From NCBI GenBank assembly GCA_964432995.1, contig CAYSPU010000084.1, positions 1-21,493 on the forward strand: a stretch of DNA of 21,493 nt. The letters are read 5' to 3'. The translations under genes were made by a program, and so were the position numbers. Positions 1 through 8,595 of the stretch are shown piece by piece. Below the pieces are notes generated by a model. It saw only the letters and a program-made list of their open reading frames with translations. It was not told where the DNA came from and did no database searches. Every line of letters starts with the position of its first letter. Position 1 is the stretch's first letter. The stretch comes from CAYSPU01 sp964432995 (GTDB taxonomy: Bacteria; Verrucomicrobiota; Verrucomicrobiia; Limisphaerales; JAHDYP01).

Positions 1-140
1 CGACTTCGGGGGCCGGCGACCGACAACCTCCGGATGCACTGCATCGACGGCGCCAGCGGAGCTCGGAGTTGCTTCGCCCCGCGTTTTCGCCGAGAGTCCG
101 CCCGGCGAAGCGAGCCTGCTTCGCGGCAACGCCCAGCAAT

Positions 141-2561
141 ATGACCGAACGCACCGCCCGCCTCCGGCGCCAGAGTCTGGACGCCCGCCCCAGCATTTCC
201 CCCGAACGCGCCCTCTTGCTCACGGAGTTCCATCGAGCGCAGGAAGGTCGGCTGTCGGTCCCGCTGATGCGTGCGCGCGCCTTCCTCGAACTGTGTCGCC
301 GCAAGACCATCTACCTGGGGGCCGACGAGCTGATCGTCGGAGAACGCGGGCCGCGCCCCAAGGCGACCCCGACCTATCCGGAGCTGACGTGTCACAGCCT
401 GGAAGATCTGCGGATCCTCAACGGGCGGCCGAAGGTGCACTACGACGTGGATGCCGAGTGTCTGCGCGTGTATGAGGAACAGGTCATTCCCTACTGGCAG
501 GGGCGCTCGATGCGGGACCGGATCTTCGCCGAGTTGCCGGACGAGTGGCACGAAGCGTTCCGGGCCGGGCTCTTCACCGAATTCATGGAACAGCGTGCCC
601 CGGGCCACACGGTGCTGGACGACAAGATCTACCGCCGGGGTCTGCTCGATGCCAAGCAGGAGATCGCCGCCGCCATCGCCCGCCTGGACTTCCTCGAGGA
701 CCCCCAAGCTCTGGATCGGCGCGAGGCGCTTCGGTCTTTCGACCTCGCCTGCGATGCGGTGATTCTGTTTGCCGAACGCCACGCCGCCCGGGCCCGGGAG
801 CTGGCGGCGGCCGAATCGTGCCCCCGCCGCCGGGCTGAACTGGAGCGGATCGCCGAGGTCTGCGCGCGCGTTCCGGCGCACGCGCCTCGCGATTTCTGGG
901 AAGCGCTGCAGTCCTACTGGTTCTGCCATCTCGCCGTCATCACGGAGTTGAACGGGTGGGATTCGTTCAACCCCGGCCACCTCGACCAACACCTGCTGCC
1001 GTTCTACGAGCGCGGCCTGGCGGATGGCACCCTGACACCCGAGTCTGCCCGCGAGCTGCTCGAGTGCTTCTTCATCAAGTTCAACAACCACCCCGCACCT
1101 CCCAAGGTGGGGGTCACCGCCGCTGAGAGCGGGACCTACACCGACTTTGCCAATATCAACCTGGGCGGCCTGCTCCGCGACGGTTCCGACGGCTCCAACG
1201 AGATCACTCGGATCCTGCTCGAGATCGTCGATGAACTCCATTTGCTGCAGCCGAGCACCAACCTGCAGCTTTCCCGCAAGACTCCCGACGCCGTGCTGAA
1301 ACAGGCGCTGCGGGTCGTGCGCAAGGGCTACGGATTCCCTTCCATTTTCAACGCGGACGCCGTGGTCCAGGAGCAGTTGCGCCAGGGAAAGAGCCTCGAA
1401 GACGCCCGCGCCGGCGGGTGCAGCGGCTGCGTTGAGGTGGGGGCCTTCGGCAAGGAAGCCTACATCCTGACAGGCTACTTCAACCTGCCCAAGATCCTCG
1501 AGTTGACCCTGCACGATGGGCGGGATCCCCGGACCGGGAAGCAGCTCGGGCCGCACACGGGCACACCCGAGTCATTCCGGTCGTTCGACGACGTATTCGC
1601 CGCGTATCGCACCCAGTTCCGGCATTTCCTGGAGATCAAACTGCGCGGCAACCAGATCATCGAGCGGATGTATGCCACCCTCATGCCCGCGCCGTTCCTC
1701 AGTGTCCTGATTGACGATTGCATTGGCAAGGGGCGGGACTACAACGCCGGCGGGGCGCGGTACAACAACACGTACATCCAGTTCGTGGGGCTGGGAAGCG
1801 TGACCGACAGTCTCAGTGCCGTCCGGCATCTCTGTCACGGCGACGCCGGCGATGGCCTGGCGAGCGGGGGGACAAGGGCGGTGGCGGTCTCCGGACATGT
1901 TGCCGGGCCGGTCCCCCTGCCGGAGTTCGTCCGCATTCTGGATGCGAACTTCGAAGGTCAGGATGCCTTCCGCCAGCGCCTCCTGCACAAGACCCCCAAA
2001 TACGGGAACGACGACGACCGCGCCGACGAACTCATGGTGCGGGTCTTCAACACGTGCATCGAGGAGTTGGATGGCCGTCCCGACACCAAGGGCGGGCGCT
2101 ACCGTGTCGAAATGCTGCCGACAACGTGCCACGTCTACTTTGGCAGCGTGACGGGAGCGACGCCGGACGGACGGCGAGCGGGGCGCCCGCTCTCCGAGGG
2201 GGTTTCGCCGGTTCAAGGCGCCGACCGGCGAGGGCCGACAGCGGTCATTCGGAGCGTCGCCAAGATGGACCACGTGCGCGCCGGCGGGACTTTGTTGAAC
2301 ATGAAGTTCGCTCCTTCGTTGGTGCAAGGTGAGGAAGGCATCGACAAATGGAGTCACCTGGTGCGGAGTTACTTCAAGTTGGACGGCCATCACGTGCAGT
2401 TCAACGTGGTGCGGGCGGAGTCGTTGCGGGAAGCGCAGGCCTGCCCGGACGAACACCGCGACCTGATCGTCCGGGTGGCGGGATACAGCGACTATTTCTG
2501 CGACCTGCCTGGGGAACTCCAGGACGAGATCATCGAACGCACCGAGCACGCCGGCTTCTGA
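141..2561 (+). CDS. hypD: Glycyl radical enzyme, probable trans-4-hydroxy-L-proline dehydratase
   Basis: 806-residue cytosolic glycyl radical enzyme. HypD dehydrates trans-4-hydroxyproline to pyrroline-5-carboxylate, which ProC then reduces to proline. Seen: the thiyl cysteine Cys430 and Glu432 in SGCVEVG, and the radical glycine Gly781 in RVAGYSDYF near the C-terminus. Positions recalled as substrate contacts in Clostridioides difficile HypD (F152, H160, D278, S334, F340, C434, E436, Y450) all match here with a constant offset of four, as F148, H156, D274, S330, F336, C430, E432 and Y446. This favours HypD over other GCVE enzymes such as choline or glycerol lyases. There is an extra segment of about 15-20 residues near 575-590. 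An in-frame ATG exists at 69, but family homology begins at the ATG at 141. No activating radical-SAM enzyme (HypE) or proC gene is in the window. Bases 1-140 show nothing else clear. Confidence 0.85.
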   Translation: MTERTARLRRQSLDARPSISPERALLLTEFHRAQEGRLSVPLMRARAFLELCRRKTIYLGADELIVGERGPRPKATPTYPELTCHSLEDLRILNGRPKVHYDVDAECLRVYEEQVIPYWQGRSMRDRIFAELPDEWHEAFRAGLFTEFMEQRAPGHTVLDDKIYRRGLLDAKQEIAAAIARLDFLEDPQALDRREALRSFDLACDAVILFAERHAARARELAAAESCPRRRAELERIAEVCARVPAHAPRDFWEALQSYWFCHLAVITELNGWDSFNPGHLDQHLLPFYERGLADGTLTPESARELLECFFIKFNNHPAPPKVGVTAAESGTYTDFANINLGGLLRDGSDGSNEITRILLEIVDELHLLQPSTNLQLSRKTPDAVLKQALRVVRKGYGFPSIFNADAVVQEQLRQGKSLEDARAGGCSGCVEVGAFGKEAYILTGYFNLPKILELTLHDGRDPRTGKQLGPHTGTPESFRSFDDVFAAYRTQFRHFLEIKLRGNQIIERMYATLMPAPFLSVLIDDCIGKGRDYNAGGARYNNTYIQFVGLGSVTDSLSAVRHLCHGDAGDGLASGGTRAVAVSGHVAGPVPLPEFVRILDANFEGQDAFRQRLLHKTPKYGNDDDRADELMVRVFNTCIEELDGRPDTKGGRYRVEMLPTTCHVYFGSVTGATPDGRRAGRPLSEGVSPVQGADRRGPTAVIRSVAKMDHVRAGGTLLNMKFAPSLVQGEEGIDKWSHLVRSYFKLDGHHVQFNVVRAESLREAQACPDEHRDLIVRVAGYSDYFCDLPGELQDEIIERTEHAGF

Positions 2562-2600
2562 GGCTCGCGTTCGGATGTCCATCTGGAATGCGGGCTGCCT

Positions 2601-5600
2601 ATGAAGGCTTCGCTGCTGCGTGAACTGCAGGCGCTCCTTCCGCAGGCGTTGCTCACCGATCAACTGCGGCTGGGCTCCCGCCTGGCCCGGGCCCTCCAGG
2701 AACGCCATCGCCCCGGGGCGCCCCCCGCGCCGCTCGAAGCATGGATCGCGGCGGCACGATGCTCCGTCGCTCTCCGCCAGCAACGGGCCGCGCTCGCCCG
2801 GCGCGTTCGTTACCCGCCCGAGCTTCCCATCTGCGCTCGGAGCCGGGAAATCGTCCAGGCGATCCGCGAGCATCCGGTGGTGGTGCTCGCCGGCGAGACG
2901 GGTTCGGGCAAGACGACCCAGATCCCGAAAATGTGTCTGGAGGCGGGACTCGGTCAGCGGGCGCGCATCGGCTGCACGCAGCCGCGTCGAATCGCCGCCC
3001 TCGCGGTCTCCCGCCGCATCGCGGAGGAACTCGAGGTCCGCTGGGGCGTGGAAGTCGGATGCAAGATCCGCTTTTCCGATCACGTCCGGCCGGAGACCGG
3101 CATCAAGGTGATGACCGACGGGATCCTGCTGGCCGAGATCCAAGGCGATCCCTGGTTGTCCGAGTACGACGCGATCCTGCTCGACGAGGCGCACGAGCGT
3201 TCGTTGAACGTCGATTTCCTGCTCGGTTATCTCCGGGGATTGCTGCCGCGGCGCAACGATCTCAAGCTCATCATCACGTCCGCGACCATCGAAACCGAGG
3301 CCTTCTCCCGCGCGTTCGGTAACGCCCCCGTGATCGAGGTATCGGGCCGTCTGTTCCCGGTGGAGGTCCGTCACTCCCCGGTTGAGGAGTGGATCCGGAC
3401 GGAGACCGAGGGCACCTACGTGGACGCGGTGGTCGCCGCCGCTGCCAGCGCCATCCGGGAGTCCGGGCAGGGCGACGTCTTGGTGTTTCTGCCGGGGGAA
3501 CGCGACATCCGGGAGGCATGCGGAGGATTGCGGCAGACCTGTGGAACATCGGTGGATGTCCTGCCGCTGTATGGCCGGCTGACGACGGACGAGCAGCAGC
3601 AGATCTTCGCTCCGGGGCCGCGGCGACGGGTCGTGGTGGCGACGAACATTGCCGAGACGTCCCTCACGGTGCCGCGGATCCGCTATGTGGTGGATGCGGG
3701 CCTGGCGCGGGTGAGTCGCTACCATGCGGGCACCCGCAGTCGGCGTTTGCCCATCGAACCGATCGCCCAGAGCAACGCCCGCCAGCGCGCCGGACGCTGC
3801 GGTCGCGTCGCCGACGGCATCTGCATCCGCTTGTACAGCGAGGCCAGTTACCTGGGTCGACCGTCTCAGATGGACCCCGAGATCCGCCGCTGCAATTTGG
3901 CGGACGTCGTGCTTCGCATGAAGGCCTTTCGGCTGGGGGAGATCGAGACCTTTCCGTTTCTGGATCCGCCCCGGCCGGCGGCCATCGAGGCCGCCTATCA
4001 ACTGCTCCAGGAGTTGGGCGCGCTGGATGAGCAACGACAGCTCACCGGCTTGGGCCGGGAACTGGCGCGGCTTCCGGTGGATCCGTCCCTGGGCCGCATG
4101 CTGTTGCAGGCGCGGCAGGAGAAAGCCCTGGGCGAAGTGCTGGTCATCGCCGCCGGGCTCAGCATCCAGGATCCGCGCGAGCGGCCGCACGACCGAAAGG
4201 AGGCGGCCGAAACCGCCCATCGGAAATTCCAACACCCGGAATCCGACTTCCTGACCCTGCTGAACATCTGGAATGCCTACCATGAGACGTGGGAATCCCT
4301 GAAGACGCAAAGCCAGCTCCGCAGGTTCTGCCGAACGCACTTCCTCTCCTTCATGCGCATGCGGGAGTGGACGGATCTGCACGCGCAGGTCGAGGACGCG
4401 CTCTCCGAGTTGGGGGAAACCGGCGGCGGACGGAGGGTGGCGGACGCGGCGGCGATTCACCGGTCCATCCTCGCGGGACTTCTGGGTTTCGTCGGCCAGC
4501 GAGAGGAAGCGAACACCTATCGCATGGCGGGAGGCCGATCCGCCTTCGTTTTTCCCGGATCCACCCTGTTTCGGAGGAAGGCGCTTTCTCCGAAGCCCGC
4601 GGAGCGTCCGACCCCCAAGGCCGGACCGCCGATTGCACCCCGCCCGCCCGCCTGGATCGTGGCCGGCGAATTGGTGGAAACCTCCCGGCTCTTCGCCCGC
4701 ACCGTCGCCGGCATCGATCCCCTCTGGATCATCGAACTCGCCCCGCACCTCTGTCGCACCAGCCACGACGCTCCGCGTTGGGACCCGGAGCAAGGGAACG
4801 CGTCCGGTTCCGCGGGTTGCTCCTCCGTGAGCGAACCGTCGCCTATGGGGATGTGGATCCCCGGGCGGCGACCGAGATGTTCATCCGATCGGCTCTGATT
4901 CCCGGCGACCTGCATCACCGGTTCGCCTTTCTGGAACACAACCGGAAGCTGCGGGAGAAGCTCGAGTGGTGGCAGACCCGGTTGCGGCAGCGTCTGGTTC
5001 CGGACCTCGACGAGGCGCTCTGCCGGTTCTACGCGTCGCAGCTCCAAAACGTCGCCTCGGTCCCGCACCTGCAGCGAGCGCTGAAAGCAGCCGGCAATCC
5101 TCGCTATCTGCAGGCGACGGCCTCCGACCTCCTGGGCGAACACGCCGCGCTGCTGCGGGACGAAGCCGTTCCAGACGCCATCGCTCTTGGAACCCGGCAC
5201 GTGGACGTGGACTACTGCTACGCGCCGGGCGAGGATCGCGATGGGGTCACCTTGAGAGTCGCGGCCCCGCTCGTGCGCGTGCTCGAGCCCGGGCAGTTGG
5301 ACTGGAGAGTGCCGGCCTTGTGCGAGGAACGAGTCCGACATGTCCTCCGCGTCCTCCCGAAAGCGGTGCGGCGTTCGCTGCCCCCGGTCGAGGTGGTCGC
5401 CACGAACCTTCTCCGGACCGTGGCCGCGCGCGACGCCTCGTTCCCGGCGCAGGCCAGTGATTTCCTGAAACGCCACCACGGCGTGGACGTCGCCGTCTCC
5501 GCCTGGTCGGGAGCCGATCTTCCCCCGCACTTGCAGCCGCGACTGGAAGTCTGCGACGCCAAAGGCCATACGCTCGCTGTGGGCCGTGACCTCCCAAGGC

Positions 5601-6568
5601 TCCAGCAGGAACTCGATTCCCGGGCGGTTGGCGAGCCTGACCTCGCCTGGCAACGGGCGGTGGCGCGCTGGGAACGGTATGGGTTGACCGCCTGGGACTT
5701 CGGGGACCTCGAGGATCCCATCCGCGCAGGCGAGGTGGCGGGCCTCCCGCTGGTCGCCCACGCCGGTCTCCAGGTGGAACAGGGAGAGGTGAACCTGCGC
5801 CTCTTCCGGAAACGGGAGGAGGCCGAGTCGACGAGCCGCAGCGGCATCCCTGCGCTCGCGGAAAAAGTCCTCCACCGCGACGTGGCGTGGCTGCAAAAGG
5901 AACTGCGCGCCCTCTCCCGATGGAAGGACCTGCTCCTTTCTCTTGGCCCCGCCGAACAACTCTGCGAAACCGCATGGCTCAACCTCCGGTCCCACCTGTT
6001 CCCGTCTCCTCCTCGGAGATTCCTCGCCGCGCGCGAGTTCACCGACTACCTCGAGCGCGCCCGCGGACTCCTGCCCGGACTCGCCAGCACGCTCTCCGAT
6101 CGTGTCGGCGCCATCCTGCAGAAACGCCACCAGGCCCTGCTCGTGAAACGCCCGCTGCCGGAGATGCGACGCGAGATCGACGCGCTGGTGCCGCCGCGTT
6201 TCCTCGAAACAATCCCCTTTGAACAGCTCCCTCATCTGCCCCGATATCTTCAAGCTTTGATCGTTCGCGCCGAACGCGCGGCGGTCAACTCCGCCAAAGA
6301 CCGGGAGAAGTCTCACCGGGTCCAGCCGTATGCGGCGGCCCTGGCGCAGTTGTTCGCCGTGGCTCCCGTTGGCGCCCGGCCGCCAGCGATCGAGCAGTTC
6401 CGCTGGCTCGTCGAGGAGTTCAAGGTCTCCTGTTACGCCCAGGAACTTGGCACCGCGACGCCGGTTTCACCCCGGAGGCTCGACGAAGCATTGGCCGCGG
6501 CTCGCGCTTCCATCATGCCAACCCCTTGCCCGGCAGGCCGTCAGGTCCTCCGATCATCCGACTCATGA
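2601..6568 (+). CDS. hrpA: ATP-dependent RNA helicase HrpA, interrupted by one frameshift
   Basis: DEAH-box RNA helicase of the HrpA family; in Enterobacteria it rescues stalled ribosomes. The first frame (2601 to a stop at 4898) carries Walker A GETGSGKTT (about residue 98), DEAH followed by ERS (about 195), SAT (about 227) and motif VI QRAGRCGR (about 395), and then the conserved WIVAGELVETSRL segment. Homology leaves this frame near 4796 and continues in another frame to 6568 (RERTVAYGDVDP, FIRSALIPGDL, and the C-terminal FKVSCYAQELGT region). The combined length, about 1,323 residues, matches the usual 1,300. Adding one G to the GGG at 4794-4796 would give a smooth join, WDPEQGERVRFRG, so one missing base is the simplest reading. 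Whether it is a real mutation or a sequencing error cannot be told from here. The start ATG lies 39 bp after hypD, and the stop overlaps the next gene. Confidence 0.88.
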
Positions 6569-7485
6569 AACCACCACGGCAGCAGGCCATCGGCATCGAC
6601 ATCGGCGGAACCAAGATCGCCCTCGCCGCGGTCGACGAATCAGGGCGAATTCTCGCGCAGACCTCGCTCGCGACCGAAGCCGAGCAAGGCTTTCCGCGGG
6701 CGGTGGAGCGGACGATCGAGGCCATCGATGGTTTGTTGCACCAATGCCAATGGGAGGCAGGCACCTGGCAGGGCATCGGGATTGGGTGCGCCGGGCCGGT
6801 CGACCCCGACCGCGGTCTCATCAACAATCCCTACACGCTGACCGGCTGGGACCAGTGTGATGTCGTCACGCCGCTGCGCCAGCGCTTCGCGGTGCCCGTC
6901 CGTCTCGAGAACGACGCGGACGCGGCGGTCGTTGGAGAGTGCCTTGCCGGTGCCGGGCGGGGTTTTGATCCGGTGGTGATGCTGACGTTTGGGACAGGTG
7001 TGGGCGGGGCGGTGATGTTCCGTGGAGGGATCTACCGCGGGGTTGGTGGAGAGCACCCGGAGTTGGGGCATCTGGTGGTGGATCCGACCGGTCCCGAGTG
7101 CTATTGCGGGGCGCGCGGATGCCTCGAGTCTCTCGCGTCCGGAACCGCCATCGGTTCCGCCGGGCGAGCGGCAGGCTTCACCGATGCTCGAGCAGTCTTC
7201 GCCGCAGCGCGTGGGCATGATCCGGCCGCCCGGGGTGTCTTGATCCATGCAACCGGCGCCGCGGTGGAAGCCGTGTGGACTCTCTTCCATACGTTCCTGC
7301 CGCAGCGACTCGTTCTCGGCGGCGGCATCATGGAGGAGCATTTCGACTGGTTCGCGGACCCGATCCGAGTGCGACTGCGGCGGGCGACCCAGTTTACGGC
7401 GACTCGAGTGGAGGTGGTGCGGGCGGAGTTGGGCAACCGGGCGGGTCTGGTGGGTGCAGCGGCTTTGTTGTTTGGCTCCAGGTAA
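6565..7485 (+). CDS. ROK family sugar kinase (glucokinase-like)
   Basis: 306-residue cytosolic kinase of the ROK family, which phosphorylates glucose or related hexoses with ATP. Seen: the N-terminal phosphate-binding motif IGIDIGGTKIALA, the substrate and catalytic segment LENDADAAVVGE with its catalytic aspartate, the glycine-rich TFGTGVGGAV, EHPELGH, and the ROK zinc site (GH, then CYCGARGCLES, with three cysteines). Length is normal. The exact sugar (glucose, N-acetylglucosamine, N-acetylmannosamine or fructose) cannot be fixed from these motifs. An upstream in-frame ATG at 6526 lies within the 3' end of hrpA. The ATG at 6565 is preferred because it begins just before IGIDIGG and shares ATGA with the hrpA stop, a geometry typical of translational coupling. 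Confidence 0.9.
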   Translation: MKPPRQQAIGIDIGGTKIALAAVDESGRILAQTSLATEAEQGFPRAVERTIEAIDGLLHQCQWEAGTWQGIGIGCAGPVDPDRGLINNPYTLTGWDQCDVVTPLRQRFAVPVRLENDADAAVVGECLAGAGRGFDPVVMLTFGTGVGGAVMFRGGIYRGVGGEHPELGHLVVDPTGPECYCGARGCLESLASGTAIGSAGRAAGFTDARAVFAAARGHDPAARGVLIHATGAAVEAVWTLFHTFLPQRLVLGGGIMEEHFDWFADPIRVRLRRATQFTATRVEVVRAELGNRAGLVGAAALLFGSR

Positions 7486-7661
7486 GGCCAGCAGCCCATC
7501 ATTGGGTACGGACAACTTCGTGTCGCATATGCAGCATCGAGTTGGCTCGAGGAGCCTCTGGCAGCAGTTGCCGCGCTCAGGGTGACAACGCGGGTGACGA
7601 TTCTGTCGTGATGATTCGGCCGTTGCCGTGCGGACCGGCGTTGCGCTATCGTGACGTGCAC

Positions 7662-8420
7662 ATGTCCAGACAAGTGTTTCTCAGGGTGGTGATCGCCACG
7701 CTCGGTTTGGTGGCAATCGGGATGGCACCGACCGCCGCCCCTTCGCCGCTGCGCGTGGGGGTGTCGCCGGACTCGCCCCCGATGGTCTTCAAGCAGGGTC
7801 AACAGGTCAGAGGTCTCGAAGCGGATCTGGCGGCGGCGTTGGGGGATGCCCTGGGGCGGCCGGTACAGTTCGTCGAACGAAAGTGGGATGCCCTGTTCCC
7901 CGCGCTCGAAGCGGGGAAGATCGACATCATCATGTCGGCCGTGTCGATTACCAGAGAACGCCAAACGCAGGTGGGCTTTTGTGATCCCTATTTGCGCACG
8001 GGACAAATGGCGTTGGTGCGCCGTGAGGACTTGAACCGCTACGGCATGGGCTTTCCGGACGTCTTGCCGGGTCCGGTGGGGGTCAGGAGAGGGACGACCG
8101 GCGATCATCTGGTGCAGCAGAACTATTCAAAGGCCAAGTGCCGCAGGTATTCTCTATACGAAGACGGAGCCAAGGCCTTGCTGAAGAAGAAGATCGCGTT
8201 GTTCGTCGGGGACGGTCCCGCGGTGTGGCATTTGGCCGGGAGATACGAAGCCAAGGGCCTGGCGGTCGTCCCCATCATGATGTCCAGCGAGCAATACGGA
8301 TGGGCGGTTCGGCGGGAGGATGCCGAGTTGCGGCGGCAGGTGAACAGCTTCCTGGTGCAGATCCGGAGCAACGGGGAGCTCATCAGGATGATGAAAACCT
8401 GGCTTCCCGCGGTGCAGTGA
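7662..8420 (+). CDS. Extracellular solute-binding protein, family 3
   Basis: 252-residue periplasmic binding protein of the family-3 type (polar amino acids and similar ligands). The N-terminus MSRQVFLRVVIATLGLVAIG followed by MAPTAAP looks like a signal peptide. The mature part opens with LRVGVSPDSPPMVF and continues with the family pattern GLEADLAAALGDALGR, then WDALFPALEAGKIDIIMSAV, then TRERQTQVGFCDPYL. A late segment, QYGWAVRREDAELRRQVN, is also typical of the C-terminal lobe. No ABC permease or ATPase gene adjoins it, so it is an orphan and may feed a distant transporter or act as a sensor. The same frame is open back to 7275 inside the ROK gene, but that part has no homology. The ATG at 7611 is an alternative start. 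No clear ribosome-binding site is visible. Confidence 0.82.
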   Translation: MSRQVFLRVVIATLGLVAIGMAPTAAPSPLRVGVSPDSPPMVFKQGQQVRGLEADLAAALGDALGRPVQFVERKWDALFPALEAGKIDIIMSAVSITRERQTQVGFCDPYLRTGQMALVRREDLNRYGMGFPDVLPGPVGVRRGTTGDHLVQQNYSKAKCRRYSLYEDGAKALLKKKIALFVGDGPAVWHLAGRYEAKGLAVVPIMMSSEQYGWAVRREDAELRRQVNSFLVQIRSNGELIRMMKTWLPAVQ

Positions 8421-8473
8421 AGGGGGGGGCCACCGTTCGTAGAGGATCCCGCCGCTGTGGGGCGAAAGAAGCC

Positions 8474-8503
8474 TTGACCAGTTCGGAAGCCACCGTCTTC
8501 AAT
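8474..8503 (+). promoter_or_regulatory. Weak candidate sigma-70-type promoter
   Basis: TTGACC (8474-8479) is followed after 18 bp by TTCAAT (8498-8503), in the 175-bp gap before the Gfo/Idh/MocA gene. Matches to TTGACA and TATAAT are five and four of six. Such matches occur often by chance, so this is only a pointer. The rest of the gap shows nothing I can name. Confidence 0.2.
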
Positions 8504-8595
8504 ACGCCGGTCGTCGGAGCCGTTACGGCGAACGGGACGGCCCCATCGCGGCTGCCGGTAGCCCCAACCGTTCTCCGCCGGTGTGACGCAACACC

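Noticed and set aside
57..70. CGGAGCTCGGAGTT at the left edge, similar to the insert in the kinase remnant
   Set aside because: The exact overlap with the right-edge insert is only about nine bases, too short to call the two related.
69..140. Upstream start for the HypD-like gene
   Set aside because: The 24 extra residues are Arg/Pro/Ala-rich and match nothing; family homology begins at the ATG at 141.
1572..4793. A 1,073-codon open frame on the - strand opposite the hypD and hrpA genes
   Set aside because: It is antisense to two genes with clear family motifs, its own translation is Arg/Gly/Pro-rich with no recognisable domain, and long antisense frames are expected in GC-rich codon-biased DNA.
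4791..4800. Programmed -1 frameshift in hrpA
   Set aside because: No canonical slippery heptamer is visible, and HrpA is not known to use frameshifting; a missing base explains it more simply.
4517..6316. A 599-codon open frame on the - strand opposite the 3' part of hrpA
   Set aside because: Same reason: shadow of a conserved gene, with no motif of its own.
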